A stretch of 64,000 nt of DNA. Source: Salinibacterium sp. ZJ70. Lineage in GTDB: Bacteria > Actinomycetota > Actinomycetes > Actinomycetales > Microbacteriaceae. Made by a program: the position numbers and the translations under genes. The notes under the pieces were generated by a model. It made no database searches, was not told the origin of the DNA, and worked only from the letters and a program-made list of their open reading frames with translations. The DNA lies in contig NZ_CP061770.1 in NCBI RefSeq assembly GCF_011751865.2, positions 558,001 through 622,000 on the forward strand. Reading direction: 5' to 3'. The first letter of the stretch is position 1. Each line of letters starts with the position of its first letter. Shown piece after piece: positions 26,897 through 34,919 of the stretch.

Positions 26897-27952
26897 TCAC
26901 CTCGGGATGCCTGTGGCGGCTGCCGCCACCACGGTGGTGGTGAGGGTGGTGGGTGAACCGGATGCGGGGTGGGGGAACCGCATCACCCGGTCGTCGGATC
27001 CGAGCGTCGAGGCGACGCTCCAGATGATCTCGTCGATGCTCGTCGCAGGGACGAACCCGATGAGCTCGCGGGCGAGCGAGTTGTCGGGCACGCGTCGTCG
27101 CATGTCCTCGAACCCGGCGCCGTACGCCTCCTCGTAGGGAACGAATCGGATCGTGCTGCGGCTGCCGGTGATCTCGATGATCCGCTCGGCGAGATGCTTG
27201 ATCGAGATCTCGGTGCCGCCGCCGAGGTTCACCGCGCGGCCGAAAGCGCGACGCTCCTCGACGAGGCGCACGAACGCCGGCACGACGTCGCGCACCGACG
27301 AGAAGCAGCGGGACTGCTCGCCGTCCCCGTACACCGTGAGCGGCTCTTCGCGAAGCGCCTGCCCCACGAGCCCGGGCACGACCATGCCGTATCGACCGGT
27401 CTGGCGGGGGCCCACGGTGTTGAACGGGCGGGCGATCGCGACCTCGAGTCCGTACTCCTGCGCGTACGCGTGTGCGAACGACTCGTCGAGCCCTTTCGCC
27501 GCGGCGTACGTCCAGCGCGCCTTGAGCGGCGAGCCGAGCACTCGGTCGGAATCCTCCGAGAGCGCATCCGCGGTGTTCTTGCCGTAGATCTCGCTCGTCG
27601 ACACCAGGAGCAGACGTGCTCCGTGGGCGACGCACGCGTCGAGCACGTTCTCGGTGCCGTGAACATTGATGCGCAGACCCTCGAGCGGGCGGTCGACGAT
27701 GCGGTGCACGCCCACCGCGGCCGCGAGGTGGAAGACCCGATCGGCGCCGCGGACGGCGGCTGCCACCCCACGACCGTCGAGAACGGAACCTCGGACGTAC
27801 TGCAGGTTCGGATGCCCATCGACGAGCGCGAGGTTCGCGGTGCGCCCCGTGCTCTCATCGTCGAGGACGACGACATCATCGCCGAGATCGAGCAGAAGCT
27901 CGACGAGGTGACTGCCCAGGAAACCGGCTCCGCCGGTGACGACGCTTCGCAT
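26897..27952 (-). CDS. NAD-dependent sugar-nucleotide epimerase/dehydratase (extended SDR)
   Basis: 351 residues. Rossmann motif TGGAGFLGSHLVE (about 6-18), DDESTGRTANL, HLAAAVGV, the catalytic Ser/Tyr/Lys (VSTSEIYGKN and YAAAK), and RPFNTVGPRQTGRYGMVVPGLVGQAL. This is the UDP-glucose/UDP-glucuronate 4-epimerase or GDP-sugar type. It is encoded five bases from the deacetylase and nine bases from a nucleotide-sugar dehydrogenase, so the dehydrogenase product (a UDP-uronate) is a likely substrate. Confidence 0.85.
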   Translation of the reverse strand: MRSVVTGGAGFLGSHLVELLLDLGDDVVVLDDESTGRTANLALVDGHPNLQYVRGSVLDGRGVAAAVRGADRVFHLAAAVGVHRIVDRPLEGLRINVHGTENVLDACVAHGARLLLVSTSEIYGKNTADALSEDSDRVLGSPLKARWTYAAAKGLDESFAHAYAQEYGLEVAIARPFNTVGPRQTGRYGMVVPGLVGQALREEPLTVYGDGEQSRCFSSVRDVVPAFVRLVEERRAFGRAVNLGGGTEISIKHLAERIIEITGSRSTIRFVPYEEAYGAGFEDMRRRVPDNSLARELIGFVPATSIDEIIWSVASTLGSDDRVMRFPHPASGSPTTLTTTVVAAAATGIPR

Positions 27953-27961
27953 GACCCGGCC

Positions 27962-29314
27962 CTACAGCGCGTACCGACGAGGGGCGTCGAGTTCGCGGTA
28001 GCTGCCGTCGAGCAGCAGGTGGCGATCGTCGAGCCAGGACAGGTCGAGGTCGCGATGCCGCGTGTGCAGGATCACCAGCTGCGGATCGAACGCCTCAGGG
28101 TCGGCGACCGAGCGGAGCACCCGGTCACCCGCGAGCCGCACCTCGGCCACATGGGGATCGAAGTACTCGACGACGGCGTGGCGGCGCTCGAGACCCTGGA
28201 TGATCTCGAGGGCCGGCGATTCGCGGACATCGTCGACGTTCGGCTTATAGGTGACACCGAGGACGAGGATCCGGGTTCCCGCGAGCCCGAGGCCGACATC
28301 CGAGAGCACCTGCGAGGCGCGGTCGACCACGCGCGCCGGGCGCGAGGCGATCTCGGTCATGGCCTGACTGATCATCGGCGCTGCCACCCGACGCTCCCGC
28401 AGCTGCCACAGCAGGTAGTGCGGATCGCAGGGGATGCAGTGGCCGCCGACCCCGGGCCCGGGGAGAAAGGGCATGAACCCGTACGGCTTGGTAGCCGCCG
28501 CGTCGATGACACTCGTCACCGGCACGCCGAGTTCACGGCAGATGTCCGCGACTTCGTTCGCGAGGGCGATGTTGACCGCACGGAAGGTGTTCTCGAGCAG
28601 CTTGGTCATCTCGGCCGCCGCGAGCGAGTCGACGTGGTGCACGTTCATGGTGGTGCGGCCGAGCACCACGGCGGCACGCAGCGCGCACGACACGGTCGCG
28701 CCGCCGACGACGCGGGGCACCTCCTCGTGCTCGAAGGAGCTGTTGCCGGGGTCGATGCGCTCGGGGCTGAACACGACCGAGATGTTCGATCCCGCGATGA
28801 GTCCGCGCTCGGCGAGGGCCTCCACGAGCAGATCCTGCGTGCAGCCGACGTAGGTCGTGGAGGTCAGGATGATGATCTGCCCGGCGACGGCGTTCGCCAC
28901 CACGTCCGCGCACGCCGCGCGGAGGATCGTGAGGTCGGGCACCAGATGGTGGTCGACGGGCGTCGGCACGCAGATGACGACGGCACCCGCACGAGCGAGC
29001 GAGGCGGGGTCGCTGCTCATCTCGAAGCTCGGCGTCGTGACGAACGCGGCGAGCCGTTCGTGGTCCGACGGCAGCAGATCCACCGTGCCCGCGCGGATGG
29101 CGTCGACCCGAGCCTTCGAGATCTCGAGGCCGAGCACGCGCGATCCCGAGCGCAGGTAGGAGAGCGCGGTGGGGAGGCCGACGTAGCCGAGCCCGACGAT
29201 CGCGACGTCGAAGCGGTCGCTCACGAAGGGCTCGATGCTCGGTATGGCTGGCTCGAAAGCCGCCAGGCGAGGTGGGGCGGTGTCCAGGCGCGGACGAGTT
29301 TCCAGGGACGTCAT
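27962..29314 (-). CDS. Nucleotide-sugar dehydrogenase (UDP-ManNAc/UDP-glucose type)
   Basis: 450 residues. It has the three-part UDP-glucose/GDP-mannose dehydrogenase fold: FDVAIVGLGYVGLPTALSYLR (NAD-binding), TSTTYVGCTQDLL, VFSPERIDPGN, the catalytic region with Lys and Cys (ITKLLENTF-like MTKLLENTFRAVNIALANE; GPGVGGHCIPCDPHYL, active Cys), and ILVLGVTYKPNVDDVRESP. The GGHCIPCDPHYL form points to the WecC/UDP-HexNAc subgroup. It oxidises the C6 alcohol to a uronic acid. GGAGG nine bases before the ATG at 29314 makes it the better start than one 15 bases upstream. Confidence 0.9.
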   Translation of the reverse strand: MTSLETRPRLDTAPPRLAAFEPAIPSIEPFVSDRFDVAIVGLGYVGLPTALSYLRSGSRVLGLEISKARVDAIRAGTVDLLPSDHERLAAFVTTPSFEMSSDPASLARAGAVVICVPTPVDHHLVPDLTILRAACADVVANAVAGQIIILTSTTYVGCTQDLLVEALAERGLIAGSNISVVFSPERIDPGNSSFEHEEVPRVVGGATVSCALRAAVVLGRTTMNVHHVDSLAAAEMTKLLENTFRAVNIALANEVADICRELGVPVTSVIDAAATKPYGFMPFLPGPGVGGHCIPCDPHYLLWQLRERRVAAPMISQAMTEIASRPARVVDRASQVLSDVGLGLAGTRILVLGVTYKPNVDDVRESPALEIIQGLERRHAVVEYFDPHVAEVRLAGDRVLRSVADPEAFDPQLVILHTRHRDLDLSWLDDRHLLLDGSYRELDAPRRYAL

Positions 29315-29465
29315 TGCGTATGCCTCCATGAAGAGGCGCCGGGGGTAGCGACGCAGGGGCGGGGGGAGGTTGGGCGCTGCGGGGGGACGGCGCCGGAGCC
29401 ACTCTCGACCTGTGCCAGGTGGCCGTCAACGTTCTGGGGCGATGAGTGCGGAAGGGCGCGGGCGC

Positions 29466-29517
29466 GTTGCGGGAATCCGCACACGCGTGCGGCATCCCGC
29501 ACGAGGTTGCGGGATGC
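29466..29517. repeat. Nested inverted and direct repeats before the glycosyltransferase gene
   Basis: The motif GTTGCGGGAAT (29466-29476) recurs as GTTGCGGGATGC (29506-29517) and in inverse as GCATCCCGCA (29492-29501), giving a perfect ten-base hairpin with a six-base loop. A second dyad CCGCAC-ACGC-GTGCGG lies between. The cluster occupies the divergent promoter region of the polysaccharide genes and may be an operator array. Confidence 0.55.
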
Positions 29518-29570
29518 GCGCGCTCGCCGAATGGGTAGCGTCGGAGGCACTCCCTGCCCGAGGAGGCGCC

Positions 29571-30842
29571 GTGATCGCATTCGTCGTGACCTTCGTCGTC
29601 GTCGCAGGATTCGGCACCCTGCTGTGGCTGTCATCCGCGGTGGTGCGGGTGCTCGCTGCCCGCGCGCGCAACGTGCGGTCGCGCGGTCGCCGCGAGGTGC
29701 AGACGTCCCCGGTTCCGACTCCCGACGCGGTCGCCGTCGTGGTCGCGGCACACAACGAGGAGCTCGTGATCGCCGAGACGATCCGGTCGGCAGCGCGTCA
29801 GGTCCCCGTCGAGAACGTCTTCGTCGTCTCGGACGGATCCCGCGACCGCACAGTCGCCGTCGCGCAGGCCGAAGGCGCGAGCGTGCTCGATCTGCAGCCG
29901 AACCGCGGCAAAGCGGGAGCCATCCGCGCGGTGATCGACGAGCTGCGCCTCGCTGAGCGCTTCGAGGTCGTCGTGCTGCTCGACGCCGACAGCCAGCTCT
30001 CCGACGACTATCTCGTCTCGGGTCTGGCCGAGTTCGCGGATCCCGACGTCGTCGCCGTGGCGGGGAGGGCCACCACTCTGCTCGACCCGCGCCCGCCCAC
30101 GCGCATCGGCCGACTGCTCGTGGCCTATCGCGAACGCCTCTATCTGAGCGTTCAGTACCTGCAGAAGTTCGGCCAGGCCGCCCGTCACCTCAATGCCGTC
30201 GCGATCGTGCCGGGCTTCGCGAGCATGTACCGCACGCGCATCCTCGCCGATATCGACATCGACGCCCCCGGTCTCGTCATCGAGGACTACAACATGACGT
30301 TCGAGGTGCACGCGAAGTCGCTCGGACGCATCGCCTTCCGCCCCTCCGCGGCGATCGCCCTCACGCAGGACCCGGACAACCTGCGCGACTACCGCAAGCA
30401 GGTGCACCGCTGGAGTCTCGGCTTCTGGCAGACCGTCCGGCGGCATGGGCTGCGTCGGGGGCGCTTCTGGGCGCTCCTCGCCCTGTCGATCGTGGAGCTC
30501 GTGTCGAGCAGTCTGTTCATGGTGCTCACGGTCCCCGTGATGCTCGTCGGGTTCGTCGCCCTCCTGGTCGTCCCTCTCGACCAGACGGGCACAGCCGCGA
30601 CGATCGTGACGGTGATCCCGCCGTTCGCGATCCTGCTCGGCGTCGTCGTGCCCGACTACCTCCTCACCCTCTTCGCGGCGTGGCACTCGCGCCGCATCAG
30701 CTATCTGGTGCGCGGGCTCGCATTCCCCGCGCTGCGCATCATGGACGCGGCGATCTGCCTGAGAGCGCTCGCTCAGTCGGCCATAGGGGGTGCGGACGGG
30801 CGGTGGGCCTCGCCCGAACGGCGGGCGCTCGCCGGCGGCTGA
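29571..30842 (+). CDS. Processive family-2 glycosyltransferase (PgaC/hyaluronan-synthase-like)
   Basis: 423 residues from a GTG with AGGAGG four bases upstream. One N-terminal membrane helix, a GT2 domain with VVVAAHNEELVI, VVSDGSRD, LLDADSQ (DxD), VIEDYNM (the ED acid) and QVHRWSLGFW (QxxRW), and three to four C-terminal helices. This is the membrane-embedded synthase layout of PgaC, NodC and hyaluronan synthase, which both polymerise and export a glycan. Divergent from the sugar-nucleotide dehydrogenase, with a repeat-rich region between. Together with the NodB deacetylase it suggests a partly deacetylated surface polymer. Confidence 0.88.
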   Translation: MIAFVVTFVVVAGFGTLLWLSSAVVRVLAARARNVRSRGRREVQTSPVPTPDAVAVVVAAHNEELVIAETIRSAARQVPVENVFVVSDGSRDRTVAVAQAEGASVLDLQPNRGKAGAIRAVIDELRLAERFEVVVLLDADSQLSDDYLVSGLAEFADPDVVAVAGRATTLLDPRPPTRIGRLLVAYRERLYLSVQYLQKFGQAARHLNAVAIVPGFASMYRTRILADIDIDAPGLVIEDYNMTFEVHAKSLGRIAFRPSAAIALTQDPDNLRDYRKQVHRWSLGFWQTVRRHGLRRGRFWALLALSIVELVSSSLFMVLTVPVMLVGFVALLVVPLDQTGTAATIVTVIPPFAILLGVVVPDYLLTLFAAWHSRRISYLVRGLAFPALRIMDAAICLRALAQSAIGGADGRWASPERRALAGG

Positions 30843-30854
30843 CGCTGCGCTCGA

Positions 30855-33293
30855 TCAGCGCAGCAGGGCGACCAGGTGCGAGCGGGACCGGGCCCCGAGC
30901 TTGCGGTACACGTGAGTGAGGCGCAGTTCGACGGTGCGCACCGAGACGAACAGCCGCGCCGCGATCTCCTTGTTGTGCAGCCCTCGCACGACGAGTTCCA
31001 CGACGCTGCGCTCGTCGGGGGTGAGGGCGACGAGCGCTGCTGACGGGAGCGCCGTCACCTGAGCGGCAGGTGGGGCACCCGACTCGATCGCGGCGACAGG
31101 ATGCGTCGTCGACCGCGGCGGGGTGGGGCGCAGCACCCAGGGGAGCGCCCCCGCGCTCGCGAACGCGATGTGGGAGTCGGCATCGGCTGCCGCAGCCTGG
31201 GCGGCGGCGCCGAGGGCGGCGAGGCGCGCAGCGATGGCTCGGTGCAGTCGCCCGCGCTCGAAGCCCAGCCCGGGGGCCGGGGTCGCGAGCGCCCCGCGAG
31301 CGCTCTCGATCGCGCTGTGCGCCCCGTCATCGGTGCTGAGAGCCACGCGTGCACGGGCGACCGCGAGAGCCGACCAGCGCGACGGATGCGCATCCGCCTG
31401 CGCTCGGAGGCGTTCGAGCATCTCGTGGGCCTGTGTCGACCGTTCGGCGGCGGCGAGCAGCTCGATGAGGTCGGGCAGGTGGCGCGTGAGGGAGGGATCC
31501 TCGAACGAGGCGGCGATGGAATCGGCCACGAGCAGATGTTCGAGGGCTGCGGCGTCGTCGCCGTCGAGCCGAGCCAGCTCGGCCTCGAAAGCGAGCCCGG
31601 AGGCGGTGATGAGCGTGCCGGTGCGAGATCCTGTCCGGGCCGACCACTCTCGCAGCTCGGCTCGCGCAGACGTCAGGTCGTCGCTGGCGAGGTGCGTCCA
31701 GACGCGGATCGGCACGAAGCATTCGGGTCCGGAGCCGCCGCGTCCGGTCGGGTCCCACTCGCGCGCGAGTTCGAATGCCTCCGCGAGCTCCCCGGCTCGC
31801 CAGGCGCGTTCGATGCCGAGTGCCGTGATCCACCCTGACCAGACGCGGCTCGGTCGTTCGACGGCGCGGGCGAGGCGCGCGATGCCGTCCCGGGCGTCAT
31901 CGACGTGGCCCGCGAGGATCGCACGGCGCGCCGCCCACGCCAGCGACGGGGGGTCGTTCGCATCGGCGTCGCTCGTGTGCGTGCCGTCGAGGTCGGCGGC
32001 GTCAGCGGGATCGAAGACGGCGCTCAGTCGCCCGGTTGCGAAGGCGACGCGCGATCCCACACGATCGAGCTCCTCGTGCTCGTCGGCGTCGAGCTCGGCT
32101 TGTCGCAGGGTGCGGTCGGCGAGCTCCGTCTCGCCCGCGAGCATGAGCGCATCGGCGAGCGCGGCAAGCCCCCTGTCGAGCCCGCCACGGCCGAGCCGGA
32201 TCGCGCGGTCCGCGAACTCGACGGCCGCGCCCGGGCGCCCGAGCTTCGCCAGCTGCACAGCGGAATCGAGCAGGGCCGAGCGATGCTTCTCAGGCTCCGC
32301 GAGAGAGGCCGCGTGCCAGGGTGCGACGAGCGGGTCGGCGACGGCCTGGAGCTCAGTGTGCAGGGTGCGTCGGCGTGATGTCGCGAGCCCGGCGGCGACG
32401 GCTGCGCGCACGAGGTTGTCGCGCAGATGCACGTAGCCGCGACTGTCGACGACGACCCCGGCATCGAGCAGCTCCTGCAGCGCGTCTTCGGCATCCGGCG
32501 TCCAGCGGGCGACGGACGCGTGTCCGTGGAGCGGGCAGATGGCGAGCCGTTCCAGGATCTCGATCTGGTGGGGTCCCAGCGAGCTGTGCGCGCGGGCGAG
32601 GCGGGCGCGCGCGGCCGAGCCGGGGGAGAGAGGGAAGCGGAGCGGGTCGCGCCCCTCACGCTGCTCGCGCGTGAGGCTTGCGAGCTGGGTGGTGAATGCG
32701 TGCACATTGCCGTCGCAGGTCCAGGTGAGGAGCCGGAGCGTGCCGGGGTGCAGATTCCGGGGGGCCAGAGCGGCGGCGTCTTCGTCGCTCAGACGGGGGA
32801 GATCGAGCCGTGGCACTCCCGCCAGCGGCTCATCCGAGGGAACAGCGACCGCGGTCGCCACGAGCCGCAGGCCCGACCCCGCAAGGTGCCCGCACATGTA
32901 GCCGATGAGGTGACGACTCGTGGGGTCCATCCGGTCGATGTCGTCGACGTAGACGGTGGTGGGTGCGAGGGCGAGGCCTCGCAGCATCACGAGCAGCTCA
33001 CCCGCTGCCTCAGCGAGCGGCACGTCCTCGCGCAGGGTGAACCGACCCGAGAATGCGGCGACACGCGCGTCGCCGAGGGATCCGAGCAGGGCGGAGGCGC
33101 CGGACAGCGGCCAGGTCGCCTCGCCGAAGTTGACGCGCACCGTCGCGACTCTGCCCGGGTCGCGTCTGCGCGCCTCCTCGAGCAGCGACGACTTCCCGCT
33201 CCCGACGTCGCCGATCAGCAGGAGCGCCGATTCGAGGGCGTTCCTGCTCTGATCCCCGACGGCTTCGAGGAGCTGCTCGTGACTTTTCAGCAT
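30855..33293 (-). CDS. Large ATP-binding LuxR-family regulator (LAL/MalT-like)
   Basis: 812 residues. The N-terminal AAA/STAND ATPase has Walker A GDVGSGKSS (28-36) and Walker B TVYVDDIDRMD (about 114-124); a long helical region of about 500 residues with TPR-like Ala-rich repeats follows; the last 65 residues are a LuxR helix-turn-helix (LTPDERSVVELVVRGLHNKEIAARLFVSVRTVELRLTHVYRKLGARSR). The architecture is that of MalT-type inducer-sensing activators. Targets are unknown; its place next to the polysaccharide synthase suggests it may control surface functions. Confidence 0.88.
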   Translation of the reverse strand: MLKSHEQLLEAVGDQSRNALESALLLIGDVGSGKSSLLEEARRRDPGRVATVRVNFGEATWPLSGASALLGSLGDARVAAFSGRFTLREDVPLAEAAGELLVMLRGLALAPTTVYVDDIDRMDPTSRHLIGYMCGHLAGSGLRLVATAVAVPSDEPLAGVPRLDLPRLSDEDAAALAPRNLHPGTLRLLTWTCDGNVHAFTTQLASLTREQREGRDPLRFPLSPGSAARARLARAHSSLGPHQIEILERLAICPLHGHASVARWTPDAEDALQELLDAGVVVDSRGYVHLRDNLVRAAVAAGLATSRRRTLHTELQAVADPLVAPWHAASLAEPEKHRSALLDSAVQLAKLGRPGAAVEFADRAIRLGRGGLDRGLAALADALMLAGETELADRTLRQAELDADEHEELDRVGSRVAFATGRLSAVFDPADAADLDGTHTSDADANDPPSLAWAARRAILAGHVDDARDGIARLARAVERPSRVWSGWITALGIERAWRAGELAEAFELAREWDPTGRGGSGPECFVPIRVWTHLASDDLTSARAELREWSARTGSRTGTLITASGLAFEAELARLDGDDAAALEHLLVADSIAASFEDPSLTRHLPDLIELLAAAERSTQAHEMLERLRAQADAHPSRWSALAVARARVALSTDDGAHSAIESARGALATPAPGLGFERGRLHRAIAARLAALGAAAQAAAADADSHIAFASAGALPWVLRPTPPRSTTHPVAAIESGAPPAAQVTALPSAALVALTPDERSVVELVVRGLHNKEIAARLFVSVRTVELRLTHVYRKLGARSRSHLVALLR

Positions 33294-33445
33294 GCTGATG
33301 CGGCGGGTCGGTGCGCTGCTCCGCGGAGCCGTGGCGAGCTCCAGAGGATGCGGTCGAATCCAGGTCGTCGTCGATCTGGGGGGTGCACCGACACCTCGGT
33401 CTACTCCGAATTGCGGACTTCCGCAAGAGCATCGTGGAGAATCGC

Positions 33446-34654
33446 TCAGCTCGGCTGGACGGGGATGGGCGAGGTCTCGGGGAGCGGAGAGGCGTCACGT
33501 CCGCGCAGATCGGGCAGATGCCGCACGAAGATCGTCGGCACGAGCACACCCACCACGGAGAACGCGAGCGCCGTGACGAACCCGCCAGCGGACCCCATGC
33601 CGTCGATGAGGAAGCCCGCGATCGCCGATCCGATCGCGGCGCCGATGAGCTGACCGGTGCCGACCCATCCGTAGGCCTCGGCGGTGTCGGAGAACTTCAC
33701 ACTCGCCGAGACGATGGTGAACATGACCGCGAGGGCGGGGGCCATGCCGAGGCCGGCGATCGCGAGGGCTCCCGAGATCGTCCAGAAGTCGAACGCCCAC
33801 ACGGCGAGAGCCACACCAGCGGTGAAGAGGGCCATGCGGCGCATGAGCGCCCAGGGTCCGATCGGGATGTGCCCGAACCCGAGTCCGCCGACGAGCGAGG
33901 TGATCGAGAAGATCGCGAGCACGAGTCCGGCCGCGGCGCCCCCTTCGCCGAACTCCGCGACGACGCCGGCTTCGATCGCGGCGCACGCGCCCACGAGCAG
34001 GAAGCCCACGACCGAGGCGAGCAGCACGGGCGGGCGCTTGAGCACGACGCCGAGCTTGCGGGTGCTCGGCGGGATCCGCACCTGTCCCACCTCGGGAGAG
34101 CTGATGAACCAGGCGCCACCCAGGATGAGGAACCCGACCGAGATCATGATGCCGAGCACGCTCGAGACCTGCAGCGAGACGAACGTGACGACCACGGGGC
34201 CGAGCACCCAGATGATCTCCTGCGCGGATGCGTCGAGCGAGAACAGCGGAGTGAGCTGGCGCGAGTTGACGATCTTGGGATAGATCGTGCGAACGGCCGG
34301 CTGGATGGGCGGGTAGCTCAGCCCTGCCAGGAAGGCGACCGTCGTGTAGCCCCAGAGGGCGAGTGGCGCGAGGGCGATCGTGGCGATCGCGGTCGCGCAC
34401 ACGAGGACGGTGAGGATGAGCACGGGGCGCATGCCCCAGCGCCCCATCCATCTGCTCGTGATGGGGCCGGAGATCGCCTGCCCGACCGACATCGATGCCA
34501 GCACGATGCCCGCTGCGGCGTAGCTGTCGAAGATGTGCTCGATGTGGATGAGGAACCCGAGGGCGAGCATCCCGCCCGGGAATCGTGCGAGGAGTTGCGC
34601 GGCGATGATCCGGGCGACCCCGGGTGTGCGCAGGAGGCTCAGATATGCGTTCAC
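33446..34654 (-). CDS. Major facilitator superfamily transporter
   Basis: 402 residues with twelve hydrophobic segments. It has the MFS loop 2-3 pattern GQAISGPITSRWMGRWGMRPVL (about residues 58-80) and a central cytoplasmic loop around residue 195 (VRIPPSTRKLGVVLKRP). No substrate-specific motif is recognised; the layout is that of drug or metabolite exporters. The GTG at 34654 was preferred because GAAGGA precedes it by four bases and TAGGGT, a likely -10 box, overlaps the alternative GTG at 34666. Confidence 0.82.
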   Translation of the reverse strand: MNAYLSLLRTPGVARIIAAQLLARFPGGMLALGFLIHIEHIFDSYAAAGIVLASMSVGQAISGPITSRWMGRWGMRPVLILTVLVCATAIATIALAPLALWGYTTVAFLAGLSYPPIQPAVRTIYPKIVNSRQLTPLFSLDASAQEIIWVLGPVVVTFVSLQVSSVLGIMISVGFLILGGAWFISSPEVGQVRIPPSTRKLGVVLKRPPVLLASVVGFLLVGACAAIEAGVVAEFGEGGAAAGLVLAIFSITSLVGGLGFGHIPIGPWALMRRMALFTAGVALAVWAFDFWTISGALAIAGLGMAPALAVMFTIVSASVKFSDTAEAYGWVGTGQLIGAAIGSAIAGFLIDGMGSAGGFVTALAFSVVGVLVPTIFVRHLPDLRGRDASPLPETSPIPVQPS

Positions 34655-34695
34655 GGCATCCTTCACCCTAGTCGTGTCTGCCGCTCGACCTAGGC

Positions 34696-34743
34696 TGTGG
34701 AAAGTGGGGATAACCCCGCGAACTTATGCACATCTGTGGACGA
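34696..34743. promoter_or_regulatory. Cluster of DnaA-box-like 9-mers before nrdA
   Basis: Four near-matches to TT(A/G)TCCACA occur within 48 bases: TGTGGAAAG (34696-34704, reverse), TGGGGATAA (34705-34713, reverse), TTATGCACA (34724-34732, forward) and TGTGGACGA (34735-34743, reverse). Each differs from consensus by one to two bases. DnaA is known to control nrdAB in E. coli; here the link is inferred. Confidence 0.45.
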
Positions 34744-34747
34744 CACG

Positions 34748-34796
34748 CCCACTACATCTAGGGTTGGCGGCCCCTAAGTCACCCGATATATAGTGG
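34748..34796 (+). promoter_or_regulatory. nrdR box: Tandem NrdR boxes
   Basis: CCCACTACATCTAGGG (34748-34763) and ACCCGATATATAGTGG (34781-34796) match the NrdR consensus (acaCwAtATaTwGtgt) and are centred 33 bases apart, about three helical turns, the usual arrangement. They should mediate dATP/ATP-dependent repression of the ribonucleotide reductase operon by NrdR, which is not encoded in this window. Confidence 0.85.
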
Positions 34797-34919
34797 TGAG
34801 ACCTCCCGGCCGGGAGAGTGCGATGAGGCAGATTTTCGGCCGGTCGAGGGCAGGTTTCCAGATCGTCGAGCAACAACAACCGTGGGCCGCGCAGCACTGC
34901 GCGAGAGGGAAGGAATCAC

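Noticed and set aside
34696..34796. Replication origin
   Set aside because: DnaA-like boxes and AT-richer stretch are present, but no dnaA, dnaN, gyrB or parAB genes are nearby, and NrdR boxes explain the AT-rich motif.
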